DNA of 64,000 nt from Natronomonas aquatica (GTDB lineage Archaea; Halobacteriota; Halobacteria; Halobacteriales; Haloarculaceae), in NCBI RefSeq assembly GCF_024449025.1, contig NZ_JAHLKM010000009.1, forward strand, positions 1 to 64,000, in the 5' to 3' direction. The translations under genes and the position numbers were made by a program. The number at the start of each line of letters is the position of its first letter. Position 1 is the stretch's first letter. Under the pieces are notes generated by a model. It was given only the letters and a program-made list of their open reading frames with translations, had not been told where the DNA came from and made no database searches. Shown here in pieces: positions 32,657 to 42,278 of the stretch.

Positions 32657-33409
32657 TTACGGGGTTCCGGCTGTCGCGTTGTACGTCACGGTGACCTGAT
32701 ACTGGACGGAGACATCGCCGCTCTCGATCGCAGTGTCGGGAGGAGCGCCTCCGTCACCGGCCGCGGCCTCGTGCCGGACCGGTCGGAAGTTCCGCTGTGC
32801 CGCGTCGACGCGGTGGACGCCCGTCACGCTGAGTTCGCCGTTGTCGGCGATCGTATCGGCCTGCGTCCGGGCGTCGCCCATGGCGTCGCCGATCGCCTCC
32901 TCGCGGAGTTCGTTCCGGCGTTCCTCCGAGAGCGTGAACCGGATGTCGTTGATCTCGGCGTCGCTGTCGGCGGCAGCGTCGACGACAGCGCCGGTCCGAT
33001 CGGGGTCATCCAACGTAATCTCGAAGGCGTGGACGCCCCGATAGGCCGGGGTTTCATCCTCGGCACCGGGCTCGCGGGGACGGCGAGGCTCGTCGATCCG
33101 GTAGGAGACCGTCTCGTAGTCGTCCTCGGTGATGCCGGCCGATTCGAGTGCCGAACGGAGCGCGTCGGCGTCGGCGGTCAGTTCGTCACGGACCGCGGCG
33201 GGGTCGTCGCCGGCCGCGGTCGCGGCGACCCGGACGACTGCCCGGTCCGGGGCCGCGTCCGCCCCGCCGACTGCGCTGACGGTGATGCTTCGATCGGCGC
33301 CGTCGGCCGGGGCGTCGGCACCGATCGGCGAGACGATGGCGGCACCGACGAGGGTAAGTGCGAAAAGCGAGACCACGATTACCAGCACTGCGAGTCGTTC
33401 CCGTTGCAT
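32657..33409 (-). CDS. SIMPL-domain (DUF541) protein, exported or membrane-anchored
   Basis: 250 aa. A single hydrophobic N-terminal segment (LAVLVIVVSLFALTLVGAAI) acts as anchor or signal. The rest is the SIMPL domain: ITVSAVGGADAAPDRAVVRV near the start, YDVT-like VQYQVTVTYN at the end. Function of the family is not established in archaea. Convergent with the GTPase gene. Confidence 0.85.
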   Translation of the reverse strand: MQRERLAVLVIVVSLFALTLVGAAIVSPIGADAPADGADRSITVSAVGGADAAPDRAVVRVAATAAGDDPAAVRDELTADADALRSALESAGITEDDYETVSYRIDEPRRPREPGAEDETPAYRGVHAFEITLDDPDRTGAVVDAAADSDAEINDIRFTLSEERRNELREEAIGDAMGDARTQADTIADNGELSVTGVHRVDAAQRNFRPVRHEAAAGDGGAPPDTAIESGDVSVQYQVTVTYNATAGTP

Positions 33410-33502
33410 ACCCAGGGGGACGGTATCAAAAAGCGTATAAGTAGCGAAAACTCAAGCGGCCGTTTGACCCATGCCCGGCAGCCCGAGAACGCCGACCGTC
33501 CG

Positions 33503-34798
33503 CTAGCGGCTCCACTGGATCTCGAGGTAGCGCACCTGAACGTCGACGGCGAGTTCGTACTCGTCGGCGAGGCGGGATTCGATCCCGTCGGCGAGCCCCG
33601 AACGCGGCACGTCGGGCGGAACGCCGACCGTGACGGCGACCGTCGTCGGGTGTCGGAACAGGAGGTTCTCGGTCTCGGTCCTCACCTCGAGTTCGAGGAG
33701 TTCGTACCCCGAGTAGGCGGGGTCCTCGAGTTCGGTCGCGACGCCCTCGCGGATCTCCTGTTCGGTCTGGGCGGTTTGATAGGAGTCGTACGTCACGCCA
33801 CCGAGGAACACAGAGAGGAGCGCGATCGCACCGACGAGCGCGGCGACGCGTTTCAGCGTGGCGATCTTCGCCCGGTCGTGTCTGAAGAACTGTTCGGGTC
33901 GATAACCGCCGTACCACAGCACGACGAGGGCGGCGAGGTTGATCGAAAGGACGTTTACCGCGACGAGGACGGCCGATCCGACGGCCAAAGACGGGACCCC
34001 GTACGCGAGGCCGATGCCGACCGTCGCCGCCGGCGGGATCAACGCGACGGCGATCATGACGCCGACCAGCGCCGCCGAGACGCCCGTCATGAGGCTCATC
34101 GCGCCGGCGACGCCGGCGCCCAGCGCCACCGCCAAAGAGAGGACGCTCGGGGAGAGTCGCTCTTCGACCTCCGAGAGCGTGAGCGGATCCAGCCCCGGCG
34201 GAACGAGGTTCGCCGTCTGGACGAAAAGGGCGAAAACTGTCGCGGAGATGACCGCAAGGACGATGCCGAGAACCTGCAGACCGATACCCCGCCGGAAGAG
34301 TTCGCCGTCGTCGATGACGCTGCCGACGGCGGCGGCCATCGCCGGGCCGATGAGAGGGGCGATGACCATCGAACCGACGACGGTCGCCGGCGAGTCCAAG
34401 AGGAGTCCGGCCGTCGCGATGATCGCAGAGACGACAGTCATCGTCACGTAGGTCGGCAGGGCGGCCGCGAGTTCCTCGGCTCGGGCTTCCAGTTCCTGTC
34501 TCGCGATGCGCTCTTCGTTCGTATCCTCGGCGTAGGTCTCTTTGAGCGCGTCGAACTGCTCGGATTCGACCGTCTCGGCGCTGACGACGACGGTGTAGGC
34601 CTCCCGTTCGAGGCCGATCTCCCGGAGCTTCTCTAAGACCGGCTCGACGGCGTTGGTCGGGAGCGGAAAGTACGCGACTGCGGTGTAGGTCCGGCCGCTG
34701 GTCTCGTCGGTGACGACGTAGTCGATCCCCTCCTCATCCAGGAGTTCCAGCACCGTCTCGCGTTTCCCGGTCGGGATCGTCACCTGAACGAGTCGCAC
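33503..34798 (-). CDS. DUF389 / TIGR00341 family membrane protein
   Basis: 431 aa. The N-terminal soluble domain (about 1-110; MRLVQVTIPTGKRETVLELL) precedes a six-helix membrane part with the conserved SPATVVGSMVIAPLIGPAMA segment. A C-terminal soluble part ends in LEIQWSR. Function unknown; the family occurs widely in haloarchaea. Confidence 0.88.
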   Translation of the reverse strand: MRLVQVTIPTGKRETVLELLDEEGIDYVVTDETSGRTYTAVAYFPLPTNAVEPVLEKLREIGLEREAYTVVVSAETVESEQFDALKETYAEDTNEERIARQELEARAEELAAALPTYVTMTVVSAIIATAGLLLDSPATVVGSMVIAPLIGPAMAAAVGSVIDDGELFRRGIGLQVLGIVLAVISATVFALFVQTANLVPPGLDPLTLSEVEERLSPSVLSLAVALGAGVAGAMSLMTGVSAALVGVMIAVALIPPAATVGIGLAYGVPSLAVGSAVLVAVNVLSINLAALVVLWYGGYRPEQFFRHDRAKIATLKRVAALVGAIALLSVFLGGVTYDSYQTAQTEQEIREGVATELEDPAYSGYELLELEVRTETENLLFRHPTTVAVTVGVPPDVPRSGLADGIESRLADEYELAVDVQVRYLEIQWSR

Positions 34799-34981
34799 AC
34801 CGGTGGCGTCGAACCGGAGGGCGATAAAGCCAACCGTTGTACCGTTGAGCCGACCGGTGTCCGGTTCGGGACAATGCGGTGAATGTGACGATCCGAACGG
34901 GGTGTATGCTCCCGCCGGCTTCGACTATGTTACGTGATCACATCGTTACCATTATATACTCACTGACAACAATTAACACAT

Positions 34982-35149
34982 ATGCCGCAGAACCCGGCAA
35001 CCCCCGCGACGGTCTCCGAGTGCGAGGTCATGGCTTCGGTCGACGACGGCGACGACGGGGAACGGCTTATCATCGCTGAACTCTGCAGCGACGAGGCGTA
35101 CCTCGCGATGTCGACGGACGCGACGGTCGTCGTCGGCGAGTGGCGGTAG
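34982..35149 (+). CDS. Small haloarchaeal protein (55 aa)
   Basis: 55 codons (MPQNPATPATVSECEVMASV...ATVVVGEWR). Compact, acidic, with two cysteines and beta-strand-like ends. Similar tiny proteins occur across haloarchaea, but no function is known. AT-rich ATTATATACTCACTG (34951-34965) lies about 25-30 nt before the ATG, a good leaderless promoter. Confidence 0.6.
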   Translation: MPQNPATPATVSECEVMASVDDGDDGERLIIAELCSDEAYLAMSTDATVVVGEWR

Positions 35150-35336
35150 CCGGGATCGCGGACGGTCAGGTTTCGGCCCGGCGAGCGTGCCGGGAGGCGA
35201 ACGGCTTTTGCTCCCCGGGGTTGTTGCTCGGGATATGCGCTACCGACGTGTCGACCCCGACCGCCGTCCTCGCGGTCGGCTCGAACGCGAACGCGACGAC
35301 GTGACCGAGCCCGAGCGCCGGCGTTGGCCCCTGTAG

Positions 35337-38300
35337 ATGCGTCCCGACGACGAGCGGTATTTCGAGCGGCTGGAAGCCGACCTCGAGGACGCGCTCGCGG
35401 TGGCACGGACGGCCCGCGAACGCGGCGGCGACCCGACCGAGAGCGTCGAGATCCCGATCGCCAGGGACATGGCCGACCGCGTCGAGAACATCCTCGGGAT
35501 CGAGGGGGTCGCGGCGCGGGTCCGGGAGATGGAGGCCGACCCCGACCTCTCGCGGGAGGAGGCGGCACTGGAGTTGGCCGCCGACTTCGCCGAGGGGACC
35601 GTCGGCGACTACGAGACCCGTGCCGGGAAAGTCGAGGGGGCCGTCCGGACGGCCGTCGCACTCTTGACCGAGGGCGTCGTCGCCGCACCGATCGAGGGGA
35701 TCGATCGCGTCGAGATCCTCGAAAACGACGACGGCACGGAGTTCATCAACATCTACTACGCCGGGCCGATCCGCTCGGCCGGCGGGACCGCCCAGGCGCT
35801 TTCGGTGCTCGTCGCCGACTACACCCGCACGCTCGTGGGGATCGAGAAGTATCACCCCCGATCGGAGGAGGTCGAACGCTACGCCGAGGAGCTGTCGCTG
35901 TACGACGACGAGACGGGGCTGCAGTACGCCCCCAAAGACGCCGAGGCGAAGTTTATCGCCGAACACCTGCCGATCATGCTCGACGGGGAGCCGACGGGCG
36001 ACGAGGAGGTCTCGGGCTTTCGGGACCTCGAACGGGTCGATACCAACAACGCCCGCGGTGGAATGTGTCTCGTGTTGGGCGAGGGGATCGCCCAGAAGGC
36101 GCCGAAGATCCAGCGGTACACCTCCCAGCTGGAGGAGATCGATTGGCCCTGGCTCCAGGATCTCATCGACGGGACGTACAAGGAATCGAAGGGTGAGGGT
36201 GAGAGTGAGGAAATCGAGGGCGAGGACGGGACCCACGAAGGGGACGACTCCGACGGCGAGGCGGACGAAAGCGACGGCGAAACGGGCGAGGGGACCGAAA
36301 CTGGCCCGGCCGATATCGAGGACCCGCCCCGTCCCGATCCGGAGACGAAGTTCCTCCGGGATCTGATCGCCGGGCGGCCGGTGTTCGGCCACCCCTCCGA
36401 GGAGGGGGGGTTCCGTCTCCGGTACGGCCGGGCGCGCAACCACGGCTTCGCGACCGCCGGGGTCCACCCGGCGACGATGCACCTGGTCGATGACTTCCTC
36501 GCGGCCGGCACGCAGATCAAGACCGAACGGCCCGGCAAGGCGGCGGGCGTGATCCCCGTCGATACGATCGAAGGGCCGACGGTCAAACTCGCAAACGGGG
36601 ACGTCCGCCGGATCGACGATCCCGAGGAGGCGCTGGCGGTCCGCAACGGTGTCGAGGCGATCCTCGATGCGGGCGAGTACCTCGTCAACTACGGCGAGTT
36701 CGTCGAGAACAACCACCCGCTTGCGCCGGCGAGCTACACCGTCGAGTGGTGGCGCGAGGACATGGCCGCGGCGGGAGCGGACGTGCAGGCGCTCGAAGAC
36801 GCCCCCCGGGTCGACCTCGAACATCCGAGCGCCGGGCGGGCGCTCGCGTGGGTCGAAGAGTACGACGTTCCCCTGCATCCGGCGTACACCTACCTCTGGC
36901 ACGACCTCGATATCGAGCGCTTCCGGGCGCTGGCCGAGGCCGCAAGCGGCGGCGAGTGGGTCGAGGCCGACGGGGCCGCCGTCGGGACCCCGGAGACGAC
37001 CGAAGCGCGAACGCTCGTGGTCCCGAACACCGATCCGGTCCGGGAGGCCCTGGAGGTCCTTTTGGTCGAACACACCCAGGGCGAAGAGACGCTGACGGTC
37101 CCGGACGCGGTGCCTTTGGTCCGCTCGCTCGGGCTCACCGACGATCTGGAGCCGACCTGGAGGACGCTGTCGGCGGCGGCCCGTGAGTGGGACGACGGCG
37201 GGAACGCCCACAGGGCCGTCAACGAGGTGGCCCCCTTCGAGGTCCGCGAGCGGGCCCCCACCCGGATCGGTTCCCGGATGGGCCGCCCCGAGAAGTCCGA
37301 AAAGCGGGATCTCTCGCCGGCCGTCCACACGCTGTTCCCGATCGGCGAGGCCGGCGGGGCCCAGCGGAACGTCGCCGACGCGGCGAGCCACACCGACTCG
37401 ATGCGGGATACCCCCGGCGAACTCGAAGCGCAGGTCGGACGGCGGCGGTGTCGGTCGTGTGAAACCTCGACCTTCAGGGCGCGGTGTCCGGAGTGCAACG
37501 ACGTGACCGAGCCGCATTACGTCTGTCACAGCTGCGATATCGACGTCGAACCCGACGAGGCCGGGCGGGCGATCTGTCCCCGCTGTGAGAGCGAGGCCGA
37601 CGCCGTCCAGCGGACGACGATCGACGTCCACGGGGAGTACCGCTCGGCGCTGGAGAACGTCGGCGAACGCGAGAACGCCTTCGACGTCCTGAAAGGCGTC
37701 AAGGGGCTCTCCTCGGAACACAAGGTTCCGGAGCCGATCGAGAAAGGTATTTTGCGGGCGAAAAACGGGGTTTCCTCGTTCAAAGACGGAACCGTCAGAT
37801 ACGACATGACCGACCTGCCGGTGACGTCCGTCCGGGCGGCGGAACTGGACGTCTCCGTCGGCCAGCTGAAATCGCTCGGCTACGGGACTGATATTCACGG
37901 CGAGCCGCTGACACACGAGGACCAGCTCGTCGAGCTACGTGTACAGGACATCGTGCTCTCGGACGGTGCGGCCGAACACATGATGCGAACCGCCGACTTC
38001 GTCGACGATCTGTTGGAGCAGTACTACGGGCTGGAGCCGTTCTACGAACTCGAAACGCGCGAGGATCTGGTCGGCGAGTTGGTCTTCGGGATGGCGCCAC
38101 ACACCTCCGCCGCTGTTGTCGGTCGAGTGATCGGGTTTACGTCGGCGGCGGTCGGATACGCCCATCCGTACTTTCACGCGGCGAAGCGGCGGAACTGCTT
38201 CCATCCCGAGACGAAACTCTGGTATCAGGACGACGACGGGTGGCACTACGAGGAGATCGAGACACTTGTCGAATCGCGGCTGGAGAACCCCGAAAAGGAC

Positions 38301-39521
38301 GACTTCGGAACGTTGGTGCAGGAACTGGACGGCGACGTGTACGTCCCGTCGGTGACCGAGGAGGGGCGAGACGTAATTCGTCCAGTCACGGCCGTCTCGA
38401 AACACGTCGCGCCAGAACACATGCTCCAAATCGGGACCGAAAGCGGACGGACGCTTCGGGTCACACCCGATCACACGATGTTACGGCTTGACGAAGGTGG
38501 TGACGGGGACTCGCCTGCCAGTATCGAACGGATACCGGCAAGCGAACTCGAGGTCGGTGACCCGCTTCCGGTACACACACAGAGATGGGAGACAGCGACA
38601 TCCCCGGGATCAACAGGTCGGGTACCGGAACCGGTTCGGACGGACGGCGGGAACGAATTCGATACCATCACCTCGGTAAAATATAATAAATCAGACATAG
38701 AAAATACTTATTGTCTTACAGTTAAATATACAAACACAGTTTCCGCTAATGGAATATATACAGGCCAATGCGACGGGGACGAGGACTGCGTCATGCTCCT
38801 CATGGACGGTCTTATAAATTTCTCTAAGACTTTCTTGCCAGATCAGAGAGGTGGTCGCATGGACGCACCCCTCGTCATGTCCTCGAGGATCGACCCCGCC
38901 GAAATCGACGACGAGGCCCACAACATGGACATCGTCTCCTCGTATCCCCGGGAGTTCTACGAGGCGACCAGAGAGATGGCCGACCCCGACGCGGTCGAGG
39001 AGCTGATCCAACTCGGCGAGGATACCCTCGGGACCGACGAGGAGTACCGCGGCTTCGATCACACCCACGACACCGAGGACATCGCCGCGGGGCCGGACCT
39101 GTCGGCCTACAAGACGCTGGGCGACATGATGGAGAAGATGAACGCCCAACTGGAACTCGCCAGGAAACTGCGGGCCGTCGACGAGACCGACGTCGCCGAA
39201 CGGGTCATCGAGTACCACTTTTTGCCCGATATCATCGGGAACCTCCGGGCCTTCTCCAGACAGGAGACGCGGTGTCTCGATTGCGGCGAGAAGTTCCGCC
39301 GGGTACCGCTGACCGGGGAGTGTCGGGCGTGCGGCGGCCGGGTCAACCTCACCGTCCACGAGGGATCGGTCAAAAAATACATCGACACCGCGATCCGGGT
39401 CGCCGAGGAGTACGGCTGTCGGGAGTACACGAGACAGCGCCTCGAGATCCTCGATCGGTCCGTCGAATCGATCTTCGAGGACGACACCAACAAACAAAGC
39501 GGGATCGCGGACTTCATGTAA
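35337..39521 (+). CDS. polC: DNA polymerase D large subunit (DP2) with an intein
   Basis: 1394 codons including a 191-aa intein (954-1144); mature size 1203 aa, normal for haloarchaeal DP2, the catalytic subunit of the replicative family D polymerase. It starts MRPDDERYFERLEADLEDAL. Zinc modules are visible (CRSCETSTFRARCPECND, then CHSCDIDV...CPRCE, and C-terminal CLDCGEKFRRVPLTGECRACGG). Residues about 284-327 are a Glu/Asp/Gly low-complexity insert. The catalytic region NADFD-like aspartates lie near the intein insertion (CDGDEDCVMLLMDGLINFS, the conserved DGDED motif directly following the intein). The protein ends with SGIADFM, a PIP-like PCNA-binding tail. Confidence 0.95.
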   Translation: MRPDDERYFERLEADLEDALAVARTARERGGDPTESVEIPIARDMADRVENILGIEGVAARVREMEADPDLSREEAALELAADFAEGTVGDYETRAGKVEGAVRTAVALLTEGVVAAPIEGIDRVEILENDDGTEFINIYYAGPIRSAGGTAQALSVLVADYTRTLVGIEKYHPRSEEVERYAEELSLYDDETGLQYAPKDAEAKFIAEHLPIMLDGEPTGDEEVSGFRDLERVDTNNARGGMCLVLGEGIAQKAPKIQRYTSQLEEIDWPWLQDLIDGTYKESKGEGESEEIEGEDGTHEGDDSDGEADESDGETGEGTETGPADIEDPPRPDPETKFLRDLIAGRPVFGHPSEEGGFRLRYGRARNHGFATAGVHPATMHLVDDFLAAGTQIKTERPGKAAGVIPVDTIEGPTVKLANGDVRRIDDPEEALAVRNGVEAILDAGEYLVNYGEFVENNHPLAPASYTVEWWREDMAAAGADVQALEDAPRVDLEHPSAGRALAWVEEYDVPLHPAYTYLWHDLDIERFRALAEAASGGEWVEADGAAVGTPETTEARTLVVPNTDPVREALEVLLVEHTQGEETLTVPDAVPLVRSLGLTDDLEPTWRTLSAAAREWDDGGNAHRAVNEVAPFEVRERAPTRIGSRMGRPEKSEKRDLSPAVHTLFPIGEAGGAQRNVADAASHTDSMRDTPGELEAQVGRRRCRSCETSTFRARCPECNDVTEPHYVCHSCDIDVEPDEAGRAICPRCESEADAVQRTTIDVHGEYRSALENVGERENAFDVLKGVKGLSSEHKVPEPIEKGILRAKNGVSSFKDGTVRYDMTDLPVTSVRAAELDVSVGQLKSLGYGTDIHGEPLTHEDQLVELRVQDIVLSDGAAEHMMRTADFVDDLLEQYYGLEPFYELETREDLVGELVFGMAPHTSAAVVGRVIGFTSAAVGYAHPYFHAAKRRNCFHPETKLWYQDDDGWHYEEIETLVESRLENPEKDDFGTLVQELDGDVYVPSVTEEGRDVIRPVTAVSKHVAPEHMLQIGTESGRTLRVTPDHTMLRLDEGGDGDSPASIERIPASELEVGDPLPVHTQRWETATSPGSTGRVPEPVRTDGGNEFDTITSVKYNKSDIENTYCLTVKYTNTVSANGIYTGQCDGDEDCVMLLMDGLINFSKTFLPDQRGGRMDAPLVMSSRIDPAEIDDEAHNMDIVSSYPREFYEATREMADPDAVEELIQLGEDTLGTDEEYRGFDHTHDTEDIAAGPDLSAYKTLGDMMEKMNAQLELARKLRAVDETDVAERVIEYHFLPDIIGNLRAFSRQETRCLDCGEKFRRVPLTGECRACGGRVNLTVHEGSVKKYIDTAIRVAEEYGCREYTRQRLEILDRSVESIFEDDTNKQSGIADFM
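38196..38768 (+). other. Mini-intein in DP2
   Basis: 191 residues between AAKRRN and CDGDED. Block A is CFHPETKLWY with the N-terminal Cys, block B GRTLRVTPDHTMLRL with the TxxH pair, blocks F/G around ENTYCLTVKYTNTVSANGIYTGQ, then the +1 Cys. The last intein residue is Gln instead of Asn, a form reported for the Pol-II inteins of archaea. There is no homing endonuclease; a short Gly/Pro/Ser linker takes its place. The last 90 bp are strongly AT-rich. Confidence 0.92.
38675..38865 (+). other. AT-rich tract across the intein end and following extein
   Basis: The 3' end of the intein (e.g. AAATATAATAAATCAGACAT) and the first 50-95 bp of the extein after it (codons TTA-equivalents, ATA, AAT, TCT, AGA, CCA) use bases unlike the remaining gene, which is GC-rich with GC-ending codons. 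The upstream flank of the intein is normal. This looks like transferred DNA co-converted with the intein. Confidence 0.75.
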
Positions 39522-39553
39522 AGATGGTCGGGAACCCGGAGGCTCCGTGAGAT

Positions 39554-41542
39554 ATGTTCGAGGACCTGAAAGCGATCGACGGCGTCGGCGCGAAGACGGC
39601 CGAACGGCTGGCCGAACTCGACGATCCACGGGAGGCTCTCGAAGCCGAAAACGTCGCAGAGATCGCACGCGCGCCGGGGATCTCCGACGGTCGCGCCGCA
39701 CGGATCGTCCGGGCGGCGATCAGACACCGCCACGACGATTCCGGGGAGTTTCTTGCGACGGATCGGGCCGAGGAACTCTACGGATCGATCCTCGAATCCC
39801 TCAAAGCCCGGGCAGTCACGGCGTACGGCGAAAAGCGGCTCGAGACGTTCTATCCGAGCGCCTCGGCCGACCGGATCGCGGAGGTCCGGGCGTTTACCGA
39901 GCGGGCGGTCGAACGGGAGCCGAGTCCCGAAATCCTCGAAGCGCTTTCGGGCGTCGAACCGCTGGAGGCGCCCCGGGACGTACAGGTCAGAGATCGGTGT
40001 CTGGCGACGAACGACGCCGAGACGTTCTCGGAAGCCCGGGAGGCCATTCCGGAAGTGAGCGTCGAGTTGATCGAGGACGCCCGCGGGATCGCGGATCTCG
40101 CCCGGGGATACTCGACGGTTATCGTCCTCGACGAGGCGTTTTCGGGCGTCGAGATCGACGGCGACGTCCGGGTTCGGCCGGACGCCCTCTCGGATCCGAC
40201 CGAGATCGTCCCCGAACGGGCGCTCGCTTTCTTCGCGCGGAACGGCGACCGGCTCCGGGCGGCGGCGGCCGTCCACCGCGCCGCGGGGCTGGAGGCGCCC
40301 TGTGATCTCGACGCCCTGGAGGGGGCTCTCGAACGGCTCGAGGGGGACGGAAGCGTGACCGGCGACGAACAGCTCCGGCGGCTCGGGACCGCGATCGACG
40401 ACCTCGACGCCGCGGTTTCGATGGCCGAAAACGCGGCCAACGACCGGCTCCGGGAGGCGATCGAAAAGCGGGACGTGACGATCGAGGGGACGGACCTGCT
40501 GTCGCTCGTCGAGCGTGGCGCGGGCGTCGATTCGCTTCTCGAACGGGAACTGGCCGACGAGTACGCCGCCGCGATCGAATCGGCCCGAAAGCGGCTGCTG
40601 GGTGCGCTCGAACTTCCGGACCACGAGTCGCTCGCACGGGGCGCGTTCAACGAGGAACCGACGTTCCCGGTCGAACACGACGAGCGAGTGATCGAACGAC
40701 TGCGGGAGGAACTGATCGCCGAGCGCGACCGCCGTGCGGCCCGGCTGAAACAGGAGCTGGCCGAACGGCTCGGGGAGCTCCGGGACCCGGCCGAGGCGCT
40801 CGTCGGAGCCGCCCTGGAGTTGGACGTCGAACTCGCCGTCTCGCGGTTCGCGCGCGACTTCGAGTGTACGTTCCCGGCGATCGAGGGCGAGGGCATCGAG
40901 ATCGAGGGCGGGCGATCGCCGCTTCTGGACGTCCCCTTCGAGGACGTCGAACCGGTCGATTACACCGTCGAGGGCGTCTCGTTGCTCTCGGGGGTCAACA
41001 GCGGCGGCAAGACCTCGACGCTAGATCTGCTCGGCGTCGTCGTCGTGGCGGCCCAGATGGGACTGCCCGTGCCGGCCGAACGGGCCCGGGTACAGCGCTT
41101 CGAGGCGCTGCACTATCAGGCCAAGACGCAGGGCACACTCGATGCGGGTGCCTTCGAGGCGACGCTGCGGGAGTTCGGCGCGCTGGTCGAAAGCGACCGG
41201 ACCCGGCTGGTGTTGGTCGACGAACTCGAGTCGATCACTGAACCGGGCGCCAGCGCCGTGATCGTCGCCGGGATCCTCGAATCGTTGACCGAGAGCGACT
41301 CGACGGCGGTGTTCGTCTCGCATCTGGCCGGCGAGATCAGGGAGGCCGCGGACGTCGACGTGACCGTCGACGGGATCGAGGCGATCGGGCTCGAAAACGG
41401 CGAACTGCGGGTGAACCGATCGCCGGTCAAGAACCAGCTGGCACGGTCGACGCCGGAGCTCATCGTCGAGAAGCTAGCCGAAAACGAGGGGGCGCCGTTC
41501 TACTCCGAGCTGCTTGGGAAGTTCGACGCCGAAGGCGATTGA
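39554..41542 (+). CDS. MutS-like ATPase with N-terminal helix-hairpin-helix
   Basis: 662 aa. An N-terminal HhH (AIDGVGAKTAERLAELDD, about 8-50) is followed by a long helical clamp/lever-like middle and a MutS-family ABC ATPase (Walker A SGVNSGGKTSTL at about 479-490, Walker B RLVLVDELESITEPG). No mismatch-recognition (FxE) domain is present, so it is a MutS2/MutS5-like archaeal paralogue rather than a canonical MutS; the Smr nuclease is also lacking. It lies 32 bp after polC on the same strand, likely co-transcribed, and suggests a role in replication-linked recombination control. Confidence 0.85.
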   Translation: MFEDLKAIDGVGAKTAERLAELDDPREALEAENVAEIARAPGISDGRAARIVRAAIRHRHDDSGEFLATDRAEELYGSILESLKARAVTAYGEKRLETFYPSASADRIAEVRAFTERAVEREPSPEILEALSGVEPLEAPRDVQVRDRCLATNDAETFSEAREAIPEVSVELIEDARGIADLARGYSTVIVLDEAFSGVEIDGDVRVRPDALSDPTEIVPERALAFFARNGDRLRAAAAVHRAAGLEAPCDLDALEGALERLEGDGSVTGDEQLRRLGTAIDDLDAAVSMAENAANDRLREAIEKRDVTIEGTDLLSLVERGAGVDSLLERELADEYAAAIESARKRLLGALELPDHESLARGAFNEEPTFPVEHDERVIERLREELIAERDRRAARLKQELAERLGELRDPAEALVGAALELDVELAVSRFARDFECTFPAIEGEGIEIEGGRSPLLDVPFEDVEPVDYTVEGVSLLSGVNSGGKTSTLDLLGVVVVAAQMGLPVPAERARVQRFEALHYQAKTQGTLDAGAFEATLREFGALVESDRTRLVLVDELESITEPGASAVIVAGILESLTESDSTAVFVSHLAGEIREAADVDVTVDGIEAIGLENGELRVNRSPVKNQLARSTPELIVEKLAENEGAPFYSELLGKFDAEGD

Positions 41543-41599
41543 ACTATCCCTAGACGAACGGACCAAAACACACATTGGCGCCAGGCCGTATCTTCGGAT

Positions 41600-42277
41600 A
41601 TGAACCGCCGCGATTCGCTACGATCGATCGCTGCCGCCGGCGCCGTTGCGACCGCCGGCTGTCTCGGCGTGCTGGGGGGAAGCGGTCGGACGGTGCTCGA
41701 TCCCCCCGAGCAGGACCTGAGCGCGGCCGCCCACCCGAGCCACGGCGACGAACTGCCGGCGGTCGAGTTCTCCGACCCGATCGCCGGCGAGGAGATCGCG
41801 ACGAGCGATTTCGAGGGCGAGCGAGCCATGCTGTTGACGTTCTTCTATACGAACTGTCCTGACGGCGTCTGTCCGGCGCTCATCCTCCGGCTCCGGCGCG
41901 CCCAGGAAGTCGCCGCCGAGGAGGGTTACATCGAGAACAGCGCGTTCCTCCCGATCACCTTCGACCCCGAGCGGGACACGGCGCCCGTCCTCGAGGAGTA
42001 CGCCACCCAGCAGGGTGTGAACCTCGAGGCCGGCAACTGGCATTTCCTCCGGCCCGAGAGCTACGAGGCCGGACAGACAGCTATCGAGGAGGAGTTCGGG
42101 CTGAAAATCGAGAAGGTCTACGACAGCGATTACGAGAACCTCGAGTACACGTTCCCCCACTACGGGCTCATACTGCTCGCGAACAAACAGGGCGTCGTCG
42201 AGCGGGCGTACCCGAGCGGCTCGACCGTCGACATCGAGCGCATCGTAGCCGACTTCGAGCGGGTGGTGACCGCGTAG
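41600..42277 (+). CDS. Sco1/SenC-like lipoprotein
   Basis: 225 aa. The Tat-type signal MNRRDSLRSIAAAGAVATAG ends in a lipobox with Cys (TAGC), so it is exported folded and lipid-anchored. The thioredoxin-like Sco domain has the copper cysteines in YTNCPDGVCPAL; the spacing here is CX4C whereas typical Sco proteins have CX3C. The distal His is probably in FPHYGLILL. The likely role is copper delivery or thiol redox for CuA oxidase. First gene of a three-gene redox operon. Confidence 0.83.
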   Translation: MNRRDSLRSIAAAGAVATAGCLGVLGGSGRTVLDPPEQDLSAAAHPSHGDELPAVEFSDPIAGEEIATSDFEGERAMLLTFFYTNCPDGVCPALILRLRRAQEVAAEEGYIENSAFLPITFDPERDTAPVLEEYATQQGVNLEAGNWHFLRPESYEAGQTAIEEEFGLKIEKVYDSDYENLEYTFPHYGLILLANKQGVVERAYPSGSTVDIERIVADFERVVTA

Positions 42278-42278
42278 G

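Noticed and set aside
35235-35336. 34-codon frame just before polC (MRYRRVDPDRRPRG...)
   Set aside because: Arg-rich with no acidic bias and ends next to the polC start; more likely untranslated leader than a gene.
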